Shown piece after piece: positions 49,061 to 56,402 of a stretch of 64,000 nt of DNA. The first letter of the stretch is position 1, and each line of letters starts with the position of its first letter. The notes beneath the pieces are model-generated. The model saw only the letters and a list, made by a program, of their open reading frames with translations. It was not told where the DNA came from and made no database searches. This stretch comes from Exiguobacterium aurantiacum (GTDB lineage: Bacteria > Bacillota > Bacilli > Exiguobacteriales > Exiguobacteriaceae), in contig NZ_MKXO01000005.1 of NCBI RefSeq assembly GCF_001766415.1, forward strand, positions 1-64,000, read 5' to 3'. Both the position numbers and the translations under genes were made by a program.

Positions 49061-50149
49061 ATGGGAGTCACAATTGACTTAAACGCGATTCGCGAGAACA
49101 AACGTCGGATCGAGGCACTCGGCCGACCGGTGTTTGCCGTCGTGAAAAACAACGCCTATAACTTAGGGATGGAGCCAGTTGTGACGACATTGTACGCAGA
49201 AGGGGTGCGTCACTTCATGGTGACGACGCTCGACGAGGGGAGCGAGGTCCGGGTGCATGCACCCGAGGCGAACGTCCTCGTCATGAACCCCGTTTACGAG
49301 TGGTCGGCCGTGCATCGCGACGGTTTAGACGTCGCCATCGGTTCGTACGATTGGCTCGTCTCACAACGCCATGAGCTCGACGGCGTCCGTCTTCATTTGA
49401 AGCTCGATGTCGGCATGAACCGGTTCGGTGCGAAGACGTTCGAAGAAGCGCTTGCCATCTTAGCGTTCTGCCAAGATGAAAAGCTCGACCTCGTCGGTTT
49501 ATGCACACACTTTCCGCTCGCCGACGCCGATAACGCCGAAATCGAGCACAGTGTCCATGTCGAACGGTTTGCCGACTGGTCGACGCGGCTGATCGAACGG
49601 CATTCGTTTGAAGTCGTCCATGCCGCCAACAGCGCGGCGACGCTTCAAGCTGATCCGCGCCTCGGGCACTGCACGCACGTCCGGGTCGGAATCTTTCTCT
49701 ACGGCTACTCATCGGTCGAGGCGGTCGATTGGCTCGTCCCGGCGTTTCATTGGGAGACGGAAGTCGTTGCCGTGCACGATATCGAGGCCGGCGCACACGT
49801 CGGCTACGGAACGGGCTACACGGCACCGTCGAAAGAGCGGATCGCCGTGTTGTCAGTCGGATATGGCGATGGCTTGATGCGGGCCCGCCGGCATTTGCCG
49901 GTCCACATTAATGGACGGGCGTTCCCGTTCGTCAGCAATATTTTCATGAGCCACAGCTTCCTCCGCGTCGACGAGACGGTTCAAATCGGTGACCGGGTCG
50001 AGCTGTACGGTAATGAGACGAAGATCGATGACGTGACCCGGTCCGGGCACGCCAACAACTCGGAACAACTATGCGCACGCTCATGGCGTGTCCCGCATCG
50101 CTTTGAAGGAGGCATTTTATGTACACCAGCAACCAATCCGTTTGTATGA
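49061..50149 (+). CDS. alr: Alanine racemase-type PLP enzyme
   Basis: The 362-residue protein has the fold III racemase pattern: PLP lysine in FAVVKNNAYNLG near residue 34, KLDVGMNRFG, VRVGIFLYG and the tyrosine block VGYGTGYTA. Some positions differ from standard Alr: the usual KANAYGHG reads KNNAYNLG, and the usual CMDQ-type loop reads FMSHS. It most likely makes D-alanine, but another racemase substrate is possible. The ATG at 49061 is set by AAGGAG eight bases before it; the ATG two codons upstream is too close. It overlaps lysA by 31 bases. Confidence 0.85.
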   Translation: MGVTIDLNAIRENKRRIEALGRPVFAVVKNNAYNLGMEPVVTTLYAEGVRHFMVTTLDEGSEVRVHAPEANVLVMNPVYEWSAVHRDGLDVAIGSYDWLVSQRHELDGVRLHLKLDVGMNRFGAKTFEEALAILAFCQDEKLDLVGLCTHFPLADADNAEIEHSVHVERFADWSTRLIERHSFEVVHAANSAATLQADPRLGHCTHVRVGIFLYGYSSVEAVDWLVPAFHWETEVVAVHDIEAGAHVGYGTGYTAPSKERIAVLSVGYGDGLMRARRHLPVHINGRAFPFVSNIFMSHSFLRVDETVQIGDRVELYGNETKIDDVTRSGHANNSEQLCARSWRVPHRFEGGILCTPATNPFV

Positions 50150-51411
50150 TCGAGGGCGTATCCGTCCAAGAACTTCAAGCGACGTACGGGACACCGCTCT
50201 ATATCATGAGCGAGCCAGAACTTGAAGCTCGGCTCGGGCTCGTCCGGAGCGCATTTTTAGATAAGTATCCGAACACGTACGCGCTCTATGCGTCAAAGGC
50301 GATGTCGATCGCGGCCGTGTATGAGAAAATCATGACGGCGGGCTTGAGCATCGACGTCGTCTCACGCGGTGAGATGTTCGTCGCGCTCCATGCCGGTGTC
50401 CCGGCTGACCGGATTCACGTTCACGGGTCAAATAAGACGGTGCAAGACATCTCGTTCGCGCTCGAGAACGGCATCAGCCATTTCACGATCGACAACATGC
50501 GTGAGATCGGTCTGCTCTCGGGTCTCGCCGTAAAGCATGATGTCGATGTCGACGTCTTGCTCCGCATCGTCCCGCAAGTCGTCGGAGGCGCCCACGAGGC
50601 GATCCAGACGGGTGGGGTCGATACGAAGTTCGGTTTCCCGACGCATGACGACACGTATCTCGAAGCGGTCCGGGAAACACTCGCGGCGGAACGTCTTCAT
50701 CTGAAAGGGATCCATTGTCACGTCGGGTCACAGATTCAAGAACCGACGCTGTTCATCAATACGGTCAAGACGATGGTCAACTTCATCGAGACGATTCGTC
50801 GGGAGACCGGCTTTACGGCTGATGTGTTGAACATCGGCGGTGGCTTCGGCGTCGCCTATCTTGAGACGGATGACCCGCTCGACTTTGCCGCTACGATGAC
50901 GCAAGTGATGGATACGCTCGTTTCAGAAGTGGAGCGATTCGGTTTGCCGCTCCCAAAAATCGGCATCGAGCCGGGACGTTGGCTCGTCGCCAACGCCGGT
51001 GCGACGCTGTATGAAGTCGGGACGGTCAAAGACGTGAGCGGTGTCCGCACATACGTCTCGGTCGACGGCGGCATGACAGACAACATCCGTCCTGCCCTCT
51101 ATGATGCCGAATATGACGTCATCGCGGCGACGCGGATGGATGAAGCGAAGACGCTTGAAGCGAAGATCGTCGGGGCGTGCTGCGAGTCTGGAGACATCAT
51201 CTCGAACCGTTCGCTCATCCCGCCGGTTGAAGCCGGGGATCTTCTCCTCGTCAAAGCGACAGGCGCTTATAACTTCTCGATGGCGAGCAACTATAACCAA
51301 ATGCTCCGCCCGGCCGTCGTCTTCGTGAAAGACGGGACACATCGTCTCGTCGTTCGCAGACAGACGCTCGAAGACTTGGTCGCGTGTGAAGTGATTGGAC
51401 AATCGACATAA
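50119..51411 (+). CDS. lysA: Diaminopimelate decarboxylase LysA
   Basis: LysA decarboxylates meso-diaminopimelate to lysine. The 430-residue fold III PLP enzyme has the PLP lysine in YASKAMSI, GIHCHVGSQI, LNIGGGFG, EPGRWLV and the CESGD motif that contributes the second-subunit cysteine. It starts within alr behind a strong GAAGGAGG site. It is the last gene of the riboswitch-controlled operon and is followed by a terminator. Confidence 0.96.
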   Translation: MYTSNQSVCMIEGVSVQELQATYGTPLYIMSEPELEARLGLVRSAFLDKYPNTYALYASKAMSIAAVYEKIMTAGLSIDVVSRGEMFVALHAGVPADRIHVHGSNKTVQDISFALENGISHFTIDNMREIGLLSGLAVKHDVDVDVLLRIVPQVVGGAHEAIQTGGVDTKFGFPTHDDTYLEAVRETLAAERLHLKGIHCHVGSQIQEPTLFINTVKTMVNFIETIRRETGFTADVLNIGGGFGVAYLETDDPLDFAATMTQVMDTLVSEVERFGLPLPKIGIEPGRWLVANAGATLYEVGTVKDVSGVRTYVSVDGGMTDNIRPALYDAEYDVIAATRMDEAKTLEAKIVGACCESGDIISNRSLIPPVEAGDLLLVKATGAYNFSMASNYNQMLRPAVVFVKDGTHRLVVRRQTLEDLVACEVIGQST

Positions 51412-51432
51412 TTTTGTAGGCAGATAAAGAAC

Positions 51433-51467
51433 AGGGGTTCAGTCATAAAAACGACTGAACCCCTTTT
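51433..51467 (+). terminator. Intrinsic terminator of the lysine operon
   Basis: AGGGGTTCAGTC pairs with GACTGAACCCCT across an A-rich loop, followed by TTTT. The A-rich left side is weak, so use by the minus-strand gene is uncertain. Confidence 0.85.
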
Positions 51468-51510
51468 CGTATGAACGACCGATGCGACCTTACCGAGTCG
51501 ATCTATCAGG

Positions 51511-52125
51511 TTAATCTAGCTGTGCGTTGACTTCCGCTTCATAGCGATCAACGAGCTCGTTGTTGTCGTCTGTCTGGTACTTCTTTTCCAACTCAAGTTT
51601 CAACTTTAGCCAAATCGTATTCTTTTCATAAAGGTCTCGATCGAACTGATGATTTAGTTGTTGCAGCGACAAGCCGAGGGCGCTCGCGTAGGCGAGATGA
51701 CTCGGTAAATCACTCCGATCCGGGCCTTGTTGAATGTAACGGTCAATCTCTTCTTCTGTTACGTGAATGTTGTACTGCTCTTTTGCGACCGTTTTCCATG
51801 CGATATCATGCTTCATCGCTTCCGTTGAGAGCGTGATAACTTGTTCATCCGTCAAGTCGGTTTCATAATACAGTTTCTCTTGGGACAATGTCCGAATTAC
51901 CCACTTTCGTAACGGTTCCTCAACGTCGAACTTGTTTGCTTCGGTGATGACGTCGTCAAACAGTGCTTTATAATCGTCGAACGTGAAGTTGTCTACGATT
52001 TGGCGTTGTTCTTCTTCGCTCTTCATGTCAATCGTCAAAGGTGACGATGTCGCGGATTGACATGCTGTTGTAAAGATGACGAGCGAGAGCGTACATAATA
52101 GAAACGATTTGAAACGTGGGGTCAC
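51511..52125 (-). CDS. Lipoprotein of unknown function
   Basis: The 204-residue protein has a signal peptide with lipobox FTTAC, giving lipid-attached Cys22. The rest is rich in acidic residues and helix-forming, with YYETDLTDEQVITLSTEA and VTEEEIDRYI. The latter pattern is reminiscent of SurA/PrsA N-terminal chaperone segments, but no rotamase domain is present. I chose the GTG at 52125 because GGAGAGGATCACC precedes it; an ATG further upstream lacks a site and would spoil the signal peptide. The base composition appears more AT-rich than its neighbours. No family is recognised. Confidence 0.75.
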   Translation of the reverse strand: MTPRFKSFLLCTLSLVIFTTACQSATSSPLTIDMKSEEEQRQIVDNFTFDDYKALFDDVITEANKFDVEEPLRKWVIRTLSQEKLYYETDLTDEQVITLSTEAMKHDIAWKTVAKEQYNIHVTEEEIDRYIQQGPDRSDLPSHLAYASALGLSLQQLNHQFDRDLYEKNTIWLKLKLELEKKYQTDDNNELVDRYEAEVNAQLD

Positions 52126-52311
52126 GGTGATCCTCTCCTTATTTGTATCGTCTTCAAACGTAGTACAAGTTTCAATCAAAAGAAAAATCTAGTCATTTCT
52201 ATATACGGGACGATGAGCTATCAAGTTCCCATGCTTTTCGGTCAAATTGCTACACGTGAGAACCATTTTCACTTATGATGAAAAAGACTACATCAGGGGA
52301 AGTGATTTCTA

Positions 52312-52860
52312 ATGGAGAAGACAGTCGGACAACAGTTGATCGAGTCGCGGCGGACGATTCGGATGTTTGTAGAGGAACCGCTTGATACGGCATTGCTGTA
52401 TCAGTTGCTCACCTCGGCCCACCAAGCGCCGTTTCATAACAAAGTCGAGCCGTGGAATCTTTATTTGTTCAATGGAGACGGGAAAGGCGTGTTGTTAGAC
52501 GCGCTCGAACCGGCGTTTCAAGACGGTCCTGAGGCCAAGCGAGAGAAGATTACCGGACGGATCCGCAACGCGGCGGCGTGTGTGTACGTGACGACGAAGC
52601 CGTTTGAGACGGAGAAAGGGCAGAAGGATGCACTGCTCGCGACGGCGACGTTCATCCAGAACTTCCATTTGCTCTGTGCCGAGCAAAACATCGGGCTCGT
52701 CTGGCGGACGGGCGGTATCTTCGAAGACGCTCGCCTGCAGGAGATGATCGGGGCGGACGGGGAGACGTTCGTCGGTCTGCTCCAACTCGGACGATTTGAA
52801 GACGTTCCGCCGACGAAGGCGCGGCAGTCGCTTGATGCGTGTTTGACGATCTTCGAGTGA
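52312..52860 (+). CDS. Nitroreductase family protein
   Basis: The 182-residue protein has the FMN-dependent nitroreductase pattern of the YdjA group: IESRRTIRMFVEEPLD near the N-terminus (phosphate and flavin contacts), AHQAPFHNKVEPWNLYLF, and the C-terminal GLVWRTGGIFED block. It reduces nitro compounds or quinone-like substrates using NAD(P)H; the natural substrate is unknown. The start has AGGGGAAGTG upstream. It is a single-gene unit ended by the hairpin at 52916. Confidence 0.85.
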   Translation: MEKTVGQQLIESRRTIRMFVEEPLDTALLYQLLTSAHQAPFHNKVEPWNLYLFNGDGKGVLLDALEPAFQDGPEAKREKITGRIRNAAACVYVTTKPFETEKGQKDALLATATFIQNFHLLCAEQNIGLVWRTGGIFEDARLQEMIGADGETFVGLLQLGRFEDVPPTKARQSLDACLTIFE

Positions 52861-52865
52861 ACATG

Positions 52866-52899
52866 AAAAAGCTCGAGCACGGCGTGGCCGCACTCGAGC
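52866..52899 (-). terminator. Minus-strand intrinsic terminator for the small ORFs at 53 kb
   Basis: GCTCGAG (52871-52877) and CTCGAGC (52893-52899) form a stem with further pairs inside. On the minus strand it is followed by TTTTT (52870-52866). It implies a minus-strand transcript coming from about 53.2 kb. Confidence 0.65.
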
Positions 52900-52915
52900 A
52901 GGATGTATAAACAGG

Positions 52916-52949
52916 CTGAGACGTTTAAAAACGTCTCAGTTTATTTTTT
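52916..52949 (+). terminator. Terminator after the nitroreductase gene
   Basis: CTGAGACGTT and its complement AACGTCTCAG form a stem (52916-52939), followed by TTTATTTTTT on the plus strand. Confidence 0.8.
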
Positions 52950-52994
52950 GAGCTTGCCAGCAAGCCAGTTTTGAATGACATTCGTCGGAATCAT
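52941..52994 (-). CDS. Possible 17-residue peptide
   Basis: An ATG five bases after the stop of the 59-residue minus-strand gene opens a frame encoding MIPTNVIQNWLAGKLKK. GGGGGA about 11 bases upstream could act as a ribosome site. The peptide is basic at its C-terminus and could form a short amphipathic helix. A minus-strand terminator lies downstream, so the region is probably transcribed. It is too short to judge by coding statistics and may be chance. Confidence 0.3.
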   Translation of the reverse strand: MIPTNVIQNWLAGKLKK

Positions 52995-52999
52995 GGTAA

Positions 53000-53179
53000 T
53001 TATTTTCCCCCAGTTTGAGTTTCTTCTTCTATGTCATTATCCGATTGCATCCGTTCCCAAACCTCTCGATGTGTACCTTTTAGCGTATCATCGAACGAAT
53101 CATCGATGTGAAGGCAATAGCTCGGGTTAATGGACGAGGCGTACAGGTCTAACATGAGTTGTGCATGGTTTGGATACAT
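53000..53179 (-). CDS. Small acidic protein, unknown
   Basis: A 59-residue ORF. The ATG at 53179 is preceded by AAAGGGG at a good distance, which favours it over an in-frame codon seven residues upstream. The protein begins MYPNHAQLMLDLYASSIN and is acidic overall with a hydrophilic C-terminal tail (DNDIEEETQTGGK). There is no signal peptide or known motif. A -10-like TATACT (53226-53221 on the minus strand) and a cre-like site upstream suggest its own promoter. No function can be assigned. Confidence 0.55.
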   Translation of the reverse strand: MYPNHAQLMLDLYASSINPSYCLHIDDSFDDTLKGTHREVWERMQSDNDIEEETQTGGK

Positions 53180-53278
53180 ACAATTGGCCCCTTTCGACAC
53201 GTCGGCTTGACTACATCCTCAGTATACAAGGGAAACATGAAGAAAAATCGGGGTAATCGTTAACAATTTATGAATCTT

Positions 53279-53292
53279 GTAAACGCTTTCAC
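53279..53292. promoter_or_regulatory. cre site (CcpA-binding) candidate
   Basis: TGTAAACGCTTTCA matches the catabolite-responsive element consensus TGWAANCGNTNWCA at every fixed position. It lies at the very 3' end of the carbonic anhydrase-like gene and upstream of the small minus-strand gene, about 50 bases before that gene's -10-like element. Confidence 0.55.
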
Positions 53293-53825
53293 AAACTTTG
53301 TGTCGGTGTTAGCGGTTCACACGTGTTCAAATACTGCTCGGCCCGCTTCGCATACTTGTTGACGGTCCGTTCCATGATGAAGCGGTCTTCGTCATTGAGC
53401 GGACGGACGACTTTGGCCGGGACGCCCATGACCATGACACCTTCCGGAATTTGCATATTCGGGGTGACGAGGGCACCGGCGGCAACGAACGACCCTTTCC
53501 CGACTTTCGCACCGTCAAGCACGGTCGCATGCATCCCGATGAGACACCCTTCCTCGATCTCACAACCGTGAATCATCGCCATATGGCCGATCGAGACACG
53601 GTCATGGATGATTGTCGGCGATCCTTCGTATTGATGGATCATCGACCCGTCTTGAATATTGACATAAGCGCCGATCTGGATCGGGCCCTCGTCTCCACGA
53701 ATGACGGTGTTGAACCAGACACCGGAATGGGCTCCGATCGTGACGTCACCGATGACGTGGGCGCCAGGTGCGACGAATACCGTCTCGTCGACTTGTGGGA
53801 TCAGGTCTCCTAATTTGTATTGCAT
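53289..53825 (-). CDS. Gamma-carbonic anhydrase-like hexapeptide protein
   Basis: The 178-residue left-handed beta-helix protein of the YtoA/YrdA/PaaY group contains VWFNTVIRGDEGPIQIG, NIQDGSMIHQ and SIGHMAMIHGCEI, which supply the three histidines that bind the metal in gamma-carbonic anhydrases. The enzyme activity of this group is often weak or unknown, so the carbonic anhydrase role is an inference from fold and ligands. I place the start at 53825 after AAAGGGG, dropping six upstream residues. It is divergent from ade. Confidence 0.85.
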   Translation of the reverse strand: MQYKLGDLIPQVDETVFVAPGAHVIGDVTIGAHSGVWFNTVIRGDEGPIQIGAYVNIQDGSMIHQYEGSPTIIHDRVSIGHMAMIHGCEIEEGCLIGMHATVLDGAKVGKGSFVAAGALVTPNMQIPEGVMVMGVPAKVVRPLNDEDRFIMERTVNKYAKRAEQYLNTCEPLTPTQSL

Positions 53826-53944
53826 ATGTGTAACCCCTTTCAATTAGATATGCTCCCATTGTCGCACAACTACAAAAAGAAATTGCGCCCGAAAGATTAT
53901 TCTTGATAAGATAGGTAAAATACGTTGCAAAAGGAGACAGACAG

Positions 53945-55654
53945 ATGGAAAAACAATATTTGATCGACATTGCCGCCAAGAAAAAGAAAGCGGCGGTCGT
54001 CTTTAAGGACGTAGCGGTCATCGACGTCTATAGTCGCGAGACGATTCGCACCGATGTCGCCATCGACTCGGGCTATATCGTCGCCATCGGGGAAGGTTAC
54101 GAAGGGGAGACGGAATATCATGACCCGTCTTGGACGCTCGCTCCGTCATTCATCGACTCACACGTTCACATCGAGTCGTCGATGGTGCCTCCGCATGAAT
54201 TTGCGAAAGCGGTCCTGCCGCTCGGTGTGACGACGGTCATCGCCGACCCGCATGAGATCGCGAACGTCAACGGTGCGCTCGGGATCGAGTATATGCTTGC
54301 CGATGCGAACGGGTTGCCGCTCGACGTCCGGATGATGCTCCCGAGCTGCGTCCCGGCGACGCCGTTCGAACACGCGGGCGCCAAACTGTACGCCGAAGAT
54401 CTTGCGCCATTTTTAGGGGACCCTGGAGTGCACGGTCTCGGGGAAGTGATGGATTATCCATCGGTCGAAGCCGGAAGCGAGGACATGCTCCAAAAAATCG
54501 CACAAACGGAACTCGCGGGGAAAGTCGTCGATGGTCACGCGTCAGGCCTCAATCCTGATCAGTTAAACGTGTACCGGACAGCCGGCATCATGACCGACCA
54601 CGAATGCACGACGGCAGAAGAGGCGATCGAGCGGGTCCGTCGTGGCTTTTACGTCCAGATTCGCGAAGGCTCGGTCGCGCGGAACGTCGAGAAAGTGAGT
54701 CGGGCCATCACCGAAAGTAATGCCCACCGCTTCTTGTTCTGTACGGACGACAAGCACCTCGATGATCTCGTGGCAGAAGGTGGTATCGACTATAATATCC
54801 GCATGGCAATCCGTCAGGGCGTCAAGCCGGAGACGGCATACGCCATCGCCAGCCTTCATGCGGCCGAAGCATACGGCTTGAAAGACGTCGGTGCGATCGC
54901 GCCGGGCAAAAAAGCGAACTTTGTTATCTTGTCAGACGTCGAATCGGTTAACATCGAAACCGTCTACGTCGATGGTGAAGTAGTCGCTCGAGCGGGGAAA
55001 GCCACGTTCGAGGCCGAAGGGATTGAAGTGCCGAAGCCGATGAAAGGTGAGCTCAAACTCCCGGACCTGACAACTGACTCGTTCCGCCTGCCGATCAAGG
55101 AAGAAGCGGTCGACGTGATTCAAGTGTTGCCGAACAGCCTGTTGACGAAGCACGTCCGCCACGTGTTCAATCCGGATGAATCGGGCGCTGATCTTAACGA
55201 GGACATCGTGACGCTCGCCGTCATCGAGCGGCATCACGGGACGGGCCATATGGCGCTCGCACCGGTGACGGGCTTTGGACTCAAACGTGGTGCGCTCGCA
55301 GCGACGGTCGCCCACGACAGCCATAACCTTGTCATCGCCGGTGTCAGCCCGGAAGACATGTTACTGGCTGCAGAGACGCTCGAGAAGGTCGGTGGCGGTG
55401 TCGTCGCCGTCTCGGAAGGGAAAGTGCTTGCCGTCTTGCCGCTCGAGATTGGAGGGCTCATGACGAGGCGTCCGTATCATGAAGTCGCAGACGTGCTCGA
55501 ACAGCTGAACGACGCACTTGACGTCGTCGGGGCTCATCGTCACTTCAACCCGTATTTGACGATGTCGTTCCTGGCACTTCCCGTCATTCCCGACTTGAAA
55601 TTGACGGACATGGGACTGTTTGATGTGACAACGTTCTCATTTATCGGAAATTGA
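53945..55654 (+). CDS. ade: Adenine deaminase Ade
   Basis: Ade converts adenine to hypoxanthine and ammonia in purine salvage. The 569-residue amidohydrolase has the typical FIDSHVHIESSM metal motif (about residues 72-83), VIADPHEIANV, VDGHASGL and FCTDDKHLDDL, followed by the C-terminal adenine-deaminase domain with IAVAERHHG-like VIERHHGTGHMAL and AHDSHNLVIAG. It keeps all canonical residues, so it is the likely true adenine deaminase in this window. The ATG follows AAAGGAGACAGACAG. Confidence 0.93.
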   Translation: MEKQYLIDIAAKKKKAAVVFKDVAVIDVYSRETIRTDVAIDSGYIVAIGEGYEGETEYHDPSWTLAPSFIDSHVHIESSMVPPHEFAKAVLPLGVTTVIADPHEIANVNGALGIEYMLADANGLPLDVRMMLPSCVPATPFEHAGAKLYAEDLAPFLGDPGVHGLGEVMDYPSVEAGSEDMLQKIAQTELAGKVVDGHASGLNPDQLNVYRTAGIMTDHECTTAEEAIERVRRGFYVQIREGSVARNVEKVSRAITESNAHRFLFCTDDKHLDDLVAEGGIDYNIRMAIRQGVKPETAYAIASLHAAEAYGLKDVGAIAPGKKANFVILSDVESVNIETVYVDGEVVARAGKATFEAEGIEVPKPMKGELKLPDLTTDSFRLPIKEEAVDVIQVLPNSLLTKHVRHVFNPDESGADLNEDIVTLAVIERHHGTGHMALAPVTGFGLKRGALAATVAHDSHNLVIAGVSPEDMLLAAETLEKVGGGVVAVSEGKVLAVLPLEIGGLMTRRPYHEVADVLEQLNDALDVVGAHRHFNPYLTMSFLALPVIPDLKLTDMGLFDVTTFSFIGN

Positions 55655-55697
55655 CTCGGTCTAACGTATGATTTTCGTAAAGACCAACCCGAAACGT

Positions 55698-55726
55698 TTG
55701 AATGCGTGCGCTTAAGTTGATATAGT
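55698..55726 (+). promoter_or_regulatory. Promoter of the 90-residue gene
   Basis: TTGAAT (55698-55703) and TATAGT (55721-55726) are spaced 17 bases apart, 45 bases upstream of the gene start. Confidence 0.65.
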
Positions 55727-55771
55727 TACAACAAGTTTCATCGGTACAAATTGAAAGGGGGGATATAACAG

Positions 55772-56044
55772 ATGGAACAAGTTGCTTACAACCGGTCGTA
55801 TGATGAACATGAGGATTTGATCAATTCTGTGTATCGTGCCTTCAAGGACCGGTGTGAAGAATTGCCTAGCGAGACGCAGACGAAGCGACGGTTGCGCCGT
55901 TTGATTTTATTGACGATCAAAGATCATACGTCATCGCATGCCGAGCGGTTCGTGCTTTATCATTTCTTTAGTGATTTCTTTAAAGCCGTTGAGTCAAACG
56001 ACCAAGCCGCGCTCGCTGTATTAAAACAAATCGTCCGTGACTAA
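55772..56044 (+). CDS. Conserved-looking small protein, unknown
   Basis: A 90-residue protein with a strong GAAAGGGGGG site and its own promoter. It is mostly alpha helical and charged, with a basic stretch TQTKRRLRRL and an aromatic block VLYHFFSDFFKAV. There is no signal, membrane helix or DNA-binding motif I can name. It stands between ade and the second lysine riboswitch and is probably transcribed alone. No terminator hairpin with a T run was found in the 8-base gap before the next promoter. Confidence 0.7.
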   Translation: MEQVAYNRSYDEHEDLINSVYRAFKDRCEELPSETQTKRRLRRLILLTIKDHTSSHAERFVLYHFFSDFFKAVESNDQAALAVLKQIVRD

Positions 56045-56052
56045 AAAAACTA

Positions 56053-56080
56053 TTGATATGTTACTGTAACCTATGATAAT
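56053..56080 (+). promoter_or_regulatory. Promoter of the second lysine riboswitch
   Basis: TTGATA (56053-56058) and GATAAT (56075-56080) are separated by 16 bases, upstream of the aptamer. TATGAT at 56072-56077 is an alternative -10. Confidence 0.55.
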
Positions 56081-56111
56081 TTAGACGTAACTTTAAATGA
56101 ATATTCGTGCT

Positions 56112-56357
56112 ATCGATGAGGTAGAGGTGCGATGCTGATGAGTAAGTAGTCCGAGGATGACAACGGTGAAGACTACAGAAAGGCAGAATCGCCGAAGTGT
56201 AAAGTCATGTCTCTGACTTTATGCTGGGCTGACGGGAAACACCCGTCAGACTGCCATACATATATTACGTATGGAGCGCTCCAAGTCGGCTAAGAAAGAC
56301 GGAACATCCAGCGAGGGTGTCGGCTTTGTTGCCGATGCCCTCGCTTTGCGTTTTTTT
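56112..56357 (+). promoter_or_regulatory. Lysine riboswitch (L box) with terminator, controls NhaC-type transporter
   Basis: The aptamer (about 56112-56286) has GTAGAGGTGCGA, AGTAAGTAG, AAAGGCAGAATCGCCGAAG, TGCTGGGCTGACGGG, CAGACTGCCATA and TATGGAGCGCT, all L-box hallmarks. The terminator is a 15-pair stem at 56310-56345 (AGCGAGGG... against ...CCCTCGCT) with a TTTGTT loop, followed by a T-rich tail. Lysine should stop expression of the downstream transporter. Confidence 0.95.
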
Positions 56358-56402
56358 AAGCATTGGGGGGCCTCATCTCAAACAGAAGAGGAGGAAATCA
56401 GC

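Noticed and set aside
56271-56402. 44-residue N-terminal extension of the NhaC-type protein
   Set aside because: It lies in the lysine riboswitch and terminator. The ATG at 56403 has GAGGAGGAAATC and gives the normal start.
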